A DNA stretch of 64,000 bases, from contig CAMVGT010000001.1 of assembly GCA_947167125.1 (NCBI GenBank), forward strand, positions 1 to 64,000, written 5' to 3'. This DNA is from an uncultured Erysipelotrichaceae bacterium. GTDB lineage: Bacteria; Bacillota_I; Bacilli_A; Erysipelotrichales; Erysipelotrichaceae. A program made the position numbers and the translations under genes. Position 1 is the first letter of the stretch; every line of letters begins with the position of its first letter. This document shows positions 52,467 to 60,974 of the stretch, in pieces. The notes under the pieces were generated by a model. The model saw nothing but the letters and a program-made list of their open reading frames with translations, did not search any database and had not been told where the DNA came from.

Positions 52467-53366
52467 TTACACCATGTCCTTCCTGTATTCACACATTCCG
52501 TACAGACGGCGGGCCATATCCGCCTTGTAGCGGAAACAGTCTTCCCTGAGCTTGTTCTGCAAAGGCATTTCTTCCGCTTTGTCTGTACCGAAACCGTGAT
52601 AGCCTTCTTCGTATTTTCTCAGATCGACAAGTTTTCCATGTTCTCTGAGCAGCTGTGCATAGCGTTCCCCCTGTGGATGCAAAGGGTCTTTTCCGCAGAC
52701 GATGACAACTGCCGGGGAAAGCTTTTCCAGGGTTTCTTCTGTGATCTTCGCTGCCGGGGAAAGCACTTCGCTGTCCAGAGGAATCTCCGGCGGATAGAGG
52801 GAAAACATCATGTCATACAGTTTGTTTCCTTCCGGGAAATCAATCGGGATACTTCCTGTAAAATCCAGAAAAGGCACTTCCATGATCTGTCCGGCAATCG
52901 GAATATCTTCCTTCGCCAGCAGGATCGCTGATCCGGCTGTCAGATGTCCTCCGGCGCTGCCGCCGGACAGCACGATTCTGTCAGGATCAATGCCGAGCTG
53001 TTCCGCGTTTTTCTTCAGCCACTTCACAGTATCGACAACTTCTTCCTGCGGATACGGGAAACTCTTGTCATACAGTCTTTTGTAATTGACATTGACCACA
53101 AAGGCGCCAAGCTCTTCGCTTAATCTCTGGCAGTAGCGGTCATCGTCGACGGCATCCATGCCGACCCAGGCACCGCCGTGGATCTGCACGAAGACCGGAG
53201 CGTTTTTCTGTTCCTTCGGAAAGTAAAGAATCACTTCCACAGGGTCCTTGCCTTCCCGTTGTATTTTTGCCCTCTGGCCGATGACAGGATCCGTCGCGTA
53301 ATGCTTATTGATCCTGTGAAAGCGGGCGTTGAATATTGCTTTTTTAATCATGTTCAGCGGTTTCAT
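52467..53366 (-). CDS. alpha/beta hydrolase of the hormone-sensitive-lipase type (paralog)
   Basis: 299 aa. FVQIHGGAWVGMDA, LSGGSAGGHLTAGS, VIVCGKDPLHPQG and EGYHGFGTDK give the oxyanion hole, Ser, Asp and His of an HSL-type esterase. It shares the HGGAWVG and INY/VNY segments with the hydrolase downstream. The start overlaps the GH2 gene by 23 bases, and GAGGTG precedes the ATG. It belongs to the GH2-to-ROK operon. Together with the neighbouring hydrolases it suggests a substrate with several different ester groups. Confidence 0.87.
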   Translation of the reverse strand: MKPLNMIKKAIFNARFHRINKHYATDPVIGQRAKIQREGKDPVEVILYFPKEQKNAPVFVQIHGGAWVGMDAVDDDRYCQRLSEELGAFVVNVNYKRLYDKSFPYPQEEVVDTVKWLKKNAEQLGIDPDRIVLSGGSAGGHLTAGSAILLAKEDIPIAGQIMEVPFLDFTGSIPIDFPEGNKLYDMMFSLYPPEIPLDSEVLSPAAKITEETLEKLSPAVVIVCGKDPLHPQGERYAQLLREHGKLVDLRKYEEGYHGFGTDKAEEMPLQNKLREDCFRYKADMARRLYGMCEYRKDMV

Positions 53367-55662
53367 ATGTCACCTCGATGTTTAGTTCACCTGTACCGCG
53401 GATAACGGCCATTGCCCGTCCCTGCCAGGTTTTTACGGTTCTTTCGAAATAGTTCTCTTCGCTTTTCGGATCAGCTGATCCCAGACCCAGAAGCTCAGGA
53501 TTGTGTTCTTCCCTGACTGTCAAAGTCATAATCACATCCGGATTCGGAATGCCTTTCTCATCCGTGACTGTGAATTCAATAATTCCTTCTGCTGTTTCTT
53601 TCTGTTCCACATGCACATCGTAAGAAGCGGAAACCAGTTCGTCTGTCTCTGCTGCCTGTCCGTTACGGATGTTAACAGCTTTGATGGTTCCCGGTTCAAA
53701 CACGGCTCTAAAGAAAGCTTTGTCACAAACGGTCTTTTCTTTCCCGATCAGTCTTTCATTGATATAGAGTTCCACTTCATCCGCGTCGGAATAGACTTCC
53801 ACAATAATGGGATTTCCTTCCTGTCCGCGGTAATTCCAGCGTCTTTCGGCGTCGCTCCATCCCCATTTTGTCGGTGCCTGTTTCTCACCGTAATGTGCGG
53901 GATCCTGCACGGCGATATAAGGTTCTTTTCTGAGTCCCCAGACAATCTCCCGCCAATAGGAGACGGGTCTGCGGTTTCCAATCAAATCAAAATCTCCGCA
54001 GCCGGCTGAGCGCCAGGGATATTTTCCGTAAAGATCATTGCTGTCTGCCTCGCCATAGCGGTGCTGGCCGACGCCGGCTTCCCCCAGATAATCCCAGGCT
54101 GCCCAGCCGAAGTCGCCGATGATCTGCGGATATTTCATGCACAGCTGCCAGTTTTCATACAGAGAAGCGGGATAGCATTCCGTTCCCAGAATGATCCGCT
54201 GAGGATACTTTCTGATATCCGTTTCATAACGGAATTCAGCATAGTTGTAGCCGGCAATGTCTGTCTGGCTGAAAGCCTCTTCCAATGGTTTTCCCATTTC
54301 ATCTGACATCAGTATTTTGTAAAGTTCCTCCATATTGCCGTTGAGAATGGAATTGATATCCACCCCTGCTTTTACGGCAAGTTCGGGAATTTTATCCAGC
54401 ATGGCAAGAATCATATTGATAGAGTTGACTGTATATCTTGTCTGATCCAGGCTGCGGATCAGATCTGTGATCTTTCTGCCGTACTGCACTTCATGGGGAT
54501 GGCTGACTTCCAGGATTTCATTGCCGATGGAATAGATGATCACAGAAGGATGATTGTACGCAAGTTTCACCATTGCTTCTGTATCCTGCTTCCAGTCATT
54601 GCGGAATTCACATGAGCAATCCCCTTCAACCTTCGGCACAGTCCATGCGTCGCATAACTCCAGCATCACCAGCATGCCGGTCTCATCGCAGGCTTCCAGC
54701 ACGGTGCGGCTCGTGGGGAAATGAGCACAGCGGATGGCGTTGTATCCGGCTTCTTTGAGTTTTCTGATCCGCCGGTAAGTCATCGCTTCATGTTCGGTTC
54801 CACCGATGATTCCATGATCCTGATGAATGCAGCCGCCGCGGAGTTTTGTTTCTTCACCATTGATCCGCAATCCTCTGAACGGATCCAAAGAAAGGGTACG
54901 GATTCCGAAACGGACTGTTTCGGTGTCATATCCGCACAGTTCTGTCTGACATTCATACAGCGATGGGCTTTCAGTACTCCACAGGCGGGGATTCTTTATA
55001 TGGAAACGAAGTATTACTGTCTTTGTTTCACCCGGTTCCATTGTGACTGTCGTTCTGATTTCTTCGTTTTCGATCCTGTGTGCAAGCTGTAAAGATGCGC
55101 GGGATCTCAGACGGTTAGCGATTTCCGTGCTGATGGACAGTTCGGCCGCTTCCTGATCCGCGTGCAGGACTGTCACTTTGACACCATTGGGCACAATGTA
55201 TATGTCTTTCCCCCGGTACAGCCACACATCCCGATAGATGCCGGTTCCCGGATACCAGCGTGAGGAAGTAACACTGTTTCTGACAATTACTTTCAAGGAG
55301 TTTGAACCCTGTCTGACATATTGAGACAGATCTGTCAGCAGCGGGGTATATCCGTTTGCATGCTGTGCGATCAGACTTCCGTTGAGATAAACAGAAGCGT
55401 TTTTATAGATTCCTTCAAATTCCAGATAAAGTGTTTCAGATACATCATCCACGGTGAATGTCTTTGTATAGCAGGCCGATGTATACGGATAGTATCCGGA
55501 CGCATTGCCGGCGGGTGCGTGTTCATCCCGCCTCTGATGAATCATGGCGTCATGAGGAAGTGTTACTTTCTCTGCCGCTGTTTCTCCCCGGATCGTTTTT
55601 TCAAGTGCTGTCCCGATGCCTGTCTGATACTGCCATTCCTCATTGAAACATTCCTTTTTCAT
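53344..55662 (-). CDS. GH2 beta-galactosidase/beta-glucuronidase-type glycosidase
   Basis: 772 aa from the ATG at 55662 behind GGGAGG; the track start 37 codons earlier lies in operator DNA. Order: GH2 sugar-binding domain (WYPGTGIYRDVWLY), Ig-like domain, TIM barrel with VIIYSIGNEIL (acid/base Glu) and RIILGTECYP (nucleophile Glu), then C-terminal beta domains (VEVYSDADEVELYINERLIG). It is cytoplasmic. GH2 members cleave beta-galactosides, beta-glucuronides, beta-mannosides and others; GDFGWAAWDYLGEAG resembles beta-galactosidase-like enzymes of gut anaerobes. It heads the operon that contains three esterases, GH3, GH78 and ROK kinase. The promoter region carries TetR-type operators shared with the second operon. 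Confidence 0.9.
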   Translation of the reverse strand: MKKECFNEEWQYQTGIGTALEKTIRGETAAEKVTLPHDAMIHQRRDEHAPAGNASGYYPYTSACYTKTFTVDDVSETLYLEFEGIYKNASVYLNGSLIAQHANGYTPLLTDLSQYVRQGSNSLKVIVRNSVTSSRWYPGTGIYRDVWLYRGKDIYIVPNGVKVTVLHADQEAAELSISTEIANRLRSRASLQLAHRIENEEIRTTVTMEPGETKTVILRFHIKNPRLWSTESPSLYECQTELCGYDTETVRFGIRTLSLDPFRGLRINGEETKLRGGCIHQDHGIIGGTEHEAMTYRRIRKLKEAGYNAIRCAHFPTSRTVLEACDETGMLVMLELCDAWTVPKVEGDCSCEFRNDWKQDTEAMVKLAYNHPSVIIYSIGNEILEVSHPHEVQYGRKITDLIRSLDQTRYTVNSINMILAMLDKIPELAVKAGVDINSILNGNMEELYKILMSDEMGKPLEEAFSQTDIAGYNYAEFRYETDIRKYPQRIILGTECYPASLYENWQLCMKYPQIIGDFGWAAWDYLGEAGVGQHRYGEADSNDLYGKYPWRSAGCGDFDLIGNRRPVSYWREIVWGLRKEPYIAVQDPAHYGEKQAPTKWGWSDAERRWNYRGQEGNPIIVEVYSDADEVELYINERLIGKEKTVCDKAFFRAVFEPGTIKAVNIRNGQAAETDELVSASYDVHVEQKETAEGIIEFTVTDEKGIPNPDVIMTLTVREEHNPELLGLGSADPKSEENYFERTVKTWQGRAMAVIRGTGELNIEVTYETAEHD

Positions 55663-55687
55663 AAGTCCGTCCCTCCCGGCTTTTGTC

Positions 55688-55766
55688 TGATACAAATGTA
55701 TCATAGTGGCATCTTGTGAGACAATTGTTTCATAGAAAATGAGACACCGGAAAGGTGTTTGTATCA
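55688..55766. promoter_or_regulatory. TetR-type operator region, copy 1 (before the GH2 operon)
   Basis: TGATACA-AA-TGTATCA (perfect 7-2-7 palindrome, 55688-55703), TGAGACA-AT-TGTTTCA (55717-55732), then TGAGACAC (55740) and a TGTATCA half-site (55760-55766). The same array, almost base for base, occurs at 62994-63072 before the intact tetR gene. Confidence 0.8.
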
Positions 55767-55767
55767 G

Positions 55768-55880
55768 ATGCATCCAAAGAAATCATGTCAGGGAACCGAC
55801 ATAAAAAAGATATGTACCAAGGCAGGCCAAAGCCGGCAAGAGGATACATATCATACGCGTTATTCTGATTGGTTTTTTCT
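55768..55880 (+). pseudogene. decayed remnant of a TetR-family gene
   Basis: Directly after operator copy 1, at the same distance as the tetR start after copy 2, an ATG begins a sequence related to the intact tetR at 63074. ATGCATCCA matches ATGAATCCA. After a deletion of about 60 bases the translation TDIKKICTKAGQSRQ...Y...YSD parallels TDISISEICDKAQVGRASFYRNYDS of the intact protein. The recognition helix is damaged and no full-length frame remains; the open frame runs on without similarity to 55995. It is the 5' end of a dead paralog left after duplication of the regulator-operator unit. The remaining bases to 55951 show no other gene. Confidence 0.7.
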
Positions 55881-55951
55881 TACAGACAGATGCCGGAAAG
55901 AGCGTTCAGCTTTGACTTCACGGGCTCAATCCGGCTTTATGACACGTTTTT

Positions 55952-57082
55952 TCACAGCAGATGCGCAAGGCCGATCTTCAGCATTTCACCATTGACACCT
56001 TTTTCCATCCATTCAGCTGCTGTGATGCCTTCTTCACGGACAGTGAAGGCAGCGGAACCCGCCAGGATGCAGTGTGATGTGAGATCCGCCTCCTTATAAG
56101 CGGGCTCCGGTTTGTAAAAGTAAAACAGTCCAATTTCAGGAATTGCGGCCATAAGGGCATCTGCCATATCCGCAAGATGTTTCTGAAAACGGTCCCCCGT
56201 TTCCTTTGTCGGATTCCAGTTTCTGTCTTCCTCCAGATAGCCGACATACTGTGTCAAAGCCCAGTCACGGCTGGAGCAGCAGTACATGATTTTAACTTCC
56301 GGGCGTTTATCATGCAGGGCAGTGAGACTGTCGGTGACGATTTCCGTACCGGTCAGTCTTGCGCAGATTTCTTCCGGAGCGTCCCAGACTTCGCGCGCAA
56401 TGGTCTGCCAGTTATTGTGCATCATGGCGCTGTCGCATATGACTGTAACATCATGACAGGCCGGAAATTCACCGATGATATCATCTGCCAGCAGTGCCGT
56501 TCCGAATGCCCCGGCAGAAAAGCCGGTGATAATCAGCTTTTCAGGATTCGGAACCAGTTCCCTGACTTTTTCAAGCAGCAGTCTGTAATTGATGTATCCG
56601 TGATGCCTGAGAATCTGAGGGTTTCCATTCAGGTCCGTATAGGGATAATCACTGCGGCCGCAATGGAAGTCGCCCGTCGTATACGGCAATACAGCAACCG
56701 TCCAGTCACAAAACGGATTCTTTTTTGAACGCCCGTTGGTTCCGGTGCGCAGCAGAATGTCGGCAGTTTCCGCCTCAACGGCATAGAAGTTCTGCTTATC
56801 TCTGTTTCCCGGTTTATTCGGTCTGGCAGCTGTATACTCATCGAAAGAGACACCTCCGCCGCAGAATGACAGCATCAGTTTATTTTCTTTTCCCAGACGG
56901 ATGCAGCCGTAAACAGGCTTGTTTTCAGCTGTAACAGCTCCTTGCGGCCAGTACTCATAGCCTTTGCCAACAGCTGGTTTTTCAGGCAGTTCGCCATAAC
57001 GGAAAGCCGTAATCAGACGATAAGCCAGTCTGTCTCTGAAAGTCCAGCCGGTTTTGTCAGGGTTGATCTTATGTTTTTTCAT
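55952..57082 (-). CDS. pectin-acetylesterase-like hydrolase (first paralog)
   Basis: 376 aa from the ATG at 57082 (GGAAGG 5 bases before), two bases after the stop of the tannase-family gene. Pectin-acetylesterase/Notum-family marks: LSFCGGGVSFDEYTAA (oxyanion glycines), YTTGDFHCG, and ITGFSAGAFGTALLADDI with the nucleophile Ser. No signal peptide is present, whereas plant and secreted bacterial members have one, so it acts in the cytoplasm. It should remove acetyl or other small acyl groups from sugars. It is the last gene of the six-gene esterase-transporter operon and resembles the gene at 60958, which has a different elbow (GCSGG). Confidence 0.8.
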   Translation of the reverse strand: MKKHKINPDKTGWTFRDRLAYRLITAFRYGELPEKPAVGKGYEYWPQGAVTAENKPVYGCIRLGKENKLMLSFCGGGVSFDEYTAARPNKPGNRDKQNFYAVEAETADILLRTGTNGRSKKNPFCDWTVAVLPYTTGDFHCGRSDYPYTDLNGNPQILRHHGYINYRLLLEKVRELVPNPEKLIITGFSAGAFGTALLADDIIGEFPACHDVTVICDSAMMHNNWQTIAREVWDAPEEICARLTGTEIVTDSLTALHDKRPEVKIMYCCSSRDWALTQYVGYLEEDRNWNPTKETGDRFQKHLADMADALMAAIPEIGLFYFYKPEPAYKEADLTSHCILAGSAAFTVREEGITAAEWMEKGVNGEMLKIGLAHLL

Positions 57083-57083
57083 A

Positions 57084-58508
57084 TCAGCCTTCCGTATCAT
57101 CTGATTGATATGGCGTTACCGTACGCTCCCACGCCATTCCGTTTTCTTTGAAAGCGGCCAGCGGCGGGAACTTTTTAAAGGCAGCCGGACAGATTTCATC
57201 CGGCGCTTTTCCTTCTTCCACCCAGGCTTTTAAGGTTAATAACCCCAGGTGCTTTTCATCCTTCGGTGTGGCCGGCATTCCGTAGACATAGTCCTGAACA
57301 CCCGGGCCGCCGGTGATATGTGCCATGCCCGGCAGCAAAAACAGGCGGAAGAAACCGGATGGGTCCCCCATTGTCTTCTGAACATCTTCGTAATAACGGA
57401 TGGAACTTGTCATCGGAATGATCGGATCTGCTGTGCCGTGTACAAGCAGAAGTTTTCCGCCATGGTTTTTAAAGGCTGTTAAGTCGGTATTGACTGCATC
57501 AAGATGAGAAGACAGTGCTTCACGTACCAGTGTTCCATCTCTGTTCAGATCAAAGTCCATGAAATTGAAGTCTTCACCGAGCACCCAGCGGAACAGATAG
57601 AAATAACTCTTTTCAAAATTGGTCTTTTCACATCGATGAACCAGTGCCATCCCGCTGCCTTCGCTCCCCGGTGTCAGTGTTCCTTCATATACACCCGGCA
57701 GGCCTTTATATACCGCCATCAATGCATCAAGCTGTGTCTTATCCACGCCGGCATCTTTCAGCAGTTCACGGGTAACCGTGATCCTGTCAGGCCTGTAAAA
57801 GAATTTGTCTTTATTCAGGCGCTGCCCTTGTGCCGCGCATTTCTTCAGAAAGGTTCTGACAAGCTTCTTTTCCTGTCTTTTCGTAAAAGGACGGACGCCT
57901 TCTGCATTCAGACGCTGCCAGTCCCTGAGAAATGCCAGATGCAGATTAACGCGGTCATAAGCCGGAGCGCATGCCAGAATTCCGTCATAATCTTCGGGAT
58001 AGCGCTGAGCTTCACTGAACGCCTGCTGTCCGCCTGTTGAGCCGCCGATAAAGTAGGAATGACGGACCTGTTCACCATAATATCCTGCTGTAAGAGCCTG
58101 GCCCACAGCAGTCATGATATGAGTAGCGCGGTGGCCGAAGTCATCCCAGACCGCCTTGTTGCCAATACCGCAGTCAGGACCTGCCGAAGTTCCCAGATCC
58201 GTTGTAACTGAGGCAAATCCCAGCTTCAGCGGACCCGCCAGCATCATCGGCAGGATCATTCCGGCAGCGCCGCCATTGCCGACACCGGCCAGATCGCCGT
58301 TCCATCCGGAAACAGGGAGCCAGAGTTCAATTCTGATATTGCTTTCCGGCACAGGTCTTGCCGTCACGCATACAGCAACGTGTTCCGGAATATTTTTCAG
58401 CGGCATCATCGGAAGACTTTTATCGTCACCGGCAGGAACCGTTTCTGCCCGGGTGATTTCACAGTTCTCCGGCAGGAAGTGCATCAGTTTTTCTTTCAGG
58501 TCGCTCAT
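57084..58508 (-). CDS. tannase/feruloyl-esterase-family hydrolase lacking the family disulfide
   Basis: 474 aa without a signal peptide. Family marks: WNGDLAGVGNGG (oxyanion region), FIGGSTGGQQAFSEAQRYP with the nucleophile Ser, GTADPIIPM with the Asp, and LLPGMAHITGGPG with the His. Tannases and feruloyl esterases usually have Cys just before the Ser and just after the His, joined by a disulfide (CS-D-HC). Here both are replaced (GGS and HI), which fits a cytoplasmic enzyme. It probably hydrolyses aromatic (galloyl, feruloyl or similar) or other acyl esters on plant glycosides. AGGTGAG precedes the ATG. It sits between the transporter gene and a pectin-acetylesterase-like gene. Confidence 0.85.
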   Translation of the reverse strand: MSDLKEKLMHFLPENCEITRAETVPAGDDKSLPMMPLKNIPEHVAVCVTARPVPESNIRIELWLPVSGWNGDLAGVGNGGAAGMILPMMLAGPLKLGFASVTTDLGTSAGPDCGIGNKAVWDDFGHRATHIMTAVGQALTAGYYGEQVRHSYFIGGSTGGQQAFSEAQRYPEDYDGILACAPAYDRVNLHLAFLRDWQRLNAEGVRPFTKRQEKKLVRTFLKKCAAQGQRLNKDKFFYRPDRITVTRELLKDAGVDKTQLDALMAVYKGLPGVYEGTLTPGSEGSGMALVHRCEKTNFEKSYFYLFRWVLGEDFNFMDFDLNRDGTLVREALSSHLDAVNTDLTAFKNHGGKLLLVHGTADPIIPMTSSIRYYEDVQKTMGDPSGFFRLFLLPGMAHITGGPGVQDYVYGMPATPKDEKHLGLLTLKAWVEEGKAPDEICPAAFKKFPPLAAFKENGMAWERTVTPYQSDDTEG

Positions 58509-58524
58509 GATTGCTCACCTGCAT

Positions 58525-60000
58525 TCAGTATTTTCTGCTCAGCTGAGCCTCACACTCTTCACGTGTGATCTGACCGGCATTGCATTTGGACATCAGTTCA
58601 GCGTCTTTGTCCTTCAGGTTATAGAACAGATAGAGCAGAACTGCTGAAATTCCGAATCCGGCCGCAGGGATGAGATAGCCAAGATTCCAGAGAGTATTGA
58701 GCGCAGCCGCCGACTGGGTCACGCCCTGAGCAGCCAGGTCAGCGAAGCTGTCCCCGACGACTTCCTTCCAGCCGGAGGCCGCAAGAATGTACAGGGCAAC
58801 AGAGCCGACCAGACCTGTTAACGCTTTGTTCAGGAATGACTGCAGTGAATAGAAGATTCCCGAACAGTCTTTGCCGGTTTTATACCGTGTATATTCGATT
58901 GTATCCGGTGCAATGTATGTTCTGACCACACTGATCAAAGCATTGGGGATTGCACACAGGCCGCCGAGAACAATGAACAGCATTTTGTTGTCACGGCAGA
59001 AGAAGTAAATAATCAGAGTCGCAGCCGCCAGCAGAACGAAGATGAATGCCAGAAGGTTTCTCTTGCCGAACTTATCTGCCAGTCTGCCGCAGAAGGCGCT
59101 GAGAATAATACCCGGCACAAACCCGATCAGCATAACGTAAGTCAATATCATGGAATCGTGGAAAATATAGAAACCGATAAAGCCTTCCACGGCAGTACGC
59201 GTGCAGAGCAGTGTTGAAATGATGACGGCCAGGAAATAAACCATGATGTATTTGTTTGTGAATACACAGTTGATCATGTCTTTGAAAGTATACTTTTCCT
59301 GAGAACCCTCGTTTTCAACATTTTTAAGTTCTGTATTATGTTCCTGCACCTTGAATACCATGGGAATCATGAAGACAAGGAAGATCAGCGAACCGCCGAT
59401 ACCGATGTTTTTCAGGGGAACACCGAATCTTTCGCTTAAGAGTGCGGAAACGATCACTGACATTCCGATTGCCGAAACAACTGTGATCACGCCCTTCACT
59501 GTCAGAATGCTGTTTCTCTCGGATGGACTGTCCGTGAGTGTTGTGATCATGGACTGCATCGGAACTTCGGTCAGTGTACATGTAAAGTCATAGAGCAGAT
59601 ATGTCACAAAGAACCAGATGATTTTCACTGAATCCGGTGCGTTCTTCGGCATCATGAAGAACAAAATTGTCGCAGCAGGGAAAGTCCAGAAGAACAGACG
59701 ATACCATGGCATGTACTTGCCTCTGCCCGCAAACCGCTGGACCAGTTTCCATTTCTTTATGTCAATTTTGTCAATAATGAATCCAAACAGCACATCATCC
59801 ACTGAGTCAATGATTTTGACAAGCAGGATCGAAGTGGCCAGTGATACGGTACTGATTCCCTGGAACATAAGGAACATAGTCATGTATGATCCGACCAGTG
59901 AAGTGCAGAACAGACGCGCTGTGTCGCCGACATAATACCAGTTCTTCTCCGAGCGGCTGAGCTGCCAGTCCGGATGCTTGTTGATTTTTTCCTTTGCCAT
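58525..60000 (-). CDS. GPH-type (MelB-like) glycoside:cation symporter
   Basis: A 491-aa membrane protein with about 12 spans. The N-terminal WYYVGDTARLFCTSLVGSYMTMF and the loop SVDDVLFGFIIDKID match MFS/GPH transporters, where the conserved Asp residues bind the coupling cation. YDFTCTLTEVPMQSM is the second-half counterpart. Members import melibiose, lactose, glucuronides or xylosides. As the only transporter in the two TetR-linked operons, it is the likely uptake route for the acylated glycoside substrate. GGGAGA precedes the ATG. The exact glycoside is unknown. Confidence 0.85.
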   Translation of the reverse strand: MAKEKINKHPDWQLSRSEKNWYYVGDTARLFCTSLVGSYMTMFLMFQGISTVSLATSILLVKIIDSVDDVLFGFIIDKIDIKKWKLVQRFAGRGKYMPWYRLFFWTFPAATILFFMMPKNAPDSVKIIWFFVTYLLYDFTCTLTEVPMQSMITTLTDSPSERNSILTVKGVITVVSAIGMSVIVSALLSERFGVPLKNIGIGGSLIFLVFMIPMVFKVQEHNTELKNVENEGSQEKYTFKDMINCVFTNKYIMVYFLAVIISTLLCTRTAVEGFIGFYIFHDSMILTYVMLIGFVPGIILSAFCGRLADKFGKRNLLAFIFVLLAAATLIIYFFCRDNKMLFIVLGGLCAIPNALISVVRTYIAPDTIEYTRYKTGKDCSGIFYSLQSFLNKALTGLVGSVALYILAASGWKEVVGDSFADLAAQGVTQSAAALNTLWNLGYLIPAAGFGISAVLLYLFYNLKDKDAELMSKCNAGQITREECEAQLSRKY

Positions 60001-60011
60001 TGTCTTTCTCC

Positions 60012-60974
60012 CTAAATGTATTTTTCAATAAATGACATCATTCTGTTAAATGCTTCGTCTGCGTGAGGTTCTTTTCCGACGTTGTCCATATATCCGTGGG
60101 GAAGGTTCTCTTCCGGGAAATACACCAGATCATTCGGTACTCCGATATGATCCAGGACCTTCTTCAGATCTCTTCCCTCTTTGATGAAGAAGCCGTTTTC
60201 CCCTCCCTCATTGGAGGCGTTGATCCAGCTTGGGACATAGGAATCTTTGAGATAGTTCTTTGCGTTGATCATCGCCGTGTCTTCCGGCGTGTTCCTTTTC
60301 GCCCCGGTCCAGCAGCCCAGCATTGCATACATCTTTGAATCGAATACGGATGAATCAAGAGCTGCTTCGTCAATTGCCAGAACCCTGAGGTTTTCTTTTG
60401 TCATGACCGGTGTCACATTCAGCTGCTCCGCGTATTCCGGACTGCAGACACATGCCCCGTAAATTTCTGTCATAATCGCTCCGGCACTGCCGCCCGACAG
60501 GCATACATGGTTCATATCAAGCCTGTATTCTTCCTGATGATCCAGAAGGAAACGGAACAGCTCATCCAGCTGGCGGATCTGGGATGGGAAGCGGTACTGC
60601 GGTGCAAGTGCGTAGTCCGCGTTGACCAGCGCGTATCCCTGTTCAATGATCTTCATCAGTTTGCCGGTCTTCTCTTCCCCTGCCGAAAGCGGATCACCCG
60701 AAGATTTATTTCCGAAGATGAAGCCGCCGCCATGGCAGTACACAACAACCGGATATTTTTGATCTGTGTTGTCAGGCAGCCAGATGTCCGCGAAGCTGTT
60801 GGGATAATTCCCGCCGTAGCAGACATCGTTATGCAGGATCACCCCGTTGTTCATCTGAACAGTACCCGGCTCTTTCCAGGGCTTCCATTCATTCGGTTTA
60901 TGCCCTTTATATACTTTTGAATAAATGATCTTCTGCAGTCCCCTGCAGATCATGTCGTTAATCCATCTGCTCAT
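60012..60974 (-). CDS. alpha/beta hydrolase, HSL-type esterase
   Basis: 320 aa, no signal peptide. VVYCHGGGFIFGNKSSG (oxyanion hole), CLSGGSAGAIMTEIYG (nucleophile Ser), and NLPHGYMDN with the probable His at the C-terminus. It differs from the two HSL-type paralogs of the GH2 operon. GGAGG lies 6 bases before the ATG, and the start overlaps the upstream pectin-acetylesterase-like gene by 17 bases. It is the third gene of the MBL-esterase-transporter operon. It is probably another acyl esterase acting on the imported glycoside. Confidence 0.85.
   Translation of the reverse strand: MSRWINDMICRGLQKIIYSKVYKGHKPNEWKPWKEPGTVQMNNGVILHNDVCYGGNYPNSFADIWLPDNTDQKYPVVVYCHGGGFIFGNKSSGDPLSAGEEKTGKLMKIIEQGYALVNADYALAPQYRFPSQIRQLDELFRFLLDHQEEYRLDMNHVCLSGGSAGAIMTEIYGACVCSPEYAEQLNVTPVMTKENLRVLAIDEAALDSSVFDSKMYAMLGCWTGAKRNTPEDTAMINAKNYLKDSYVPSWINASNEGGENGFFIKEGRDLKKVLDHIGVPNDLVYFPEENLPHGYMDNVGKEPHADEAFNRMMSFIEKYI

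Noticed and set aside
55759-55995. 78-aa ORF as an intact small gene
   Set aside because: Only its first part resembles TetR and it has an internal deletion; the remainder runs antisense into the end of the esterase gene.
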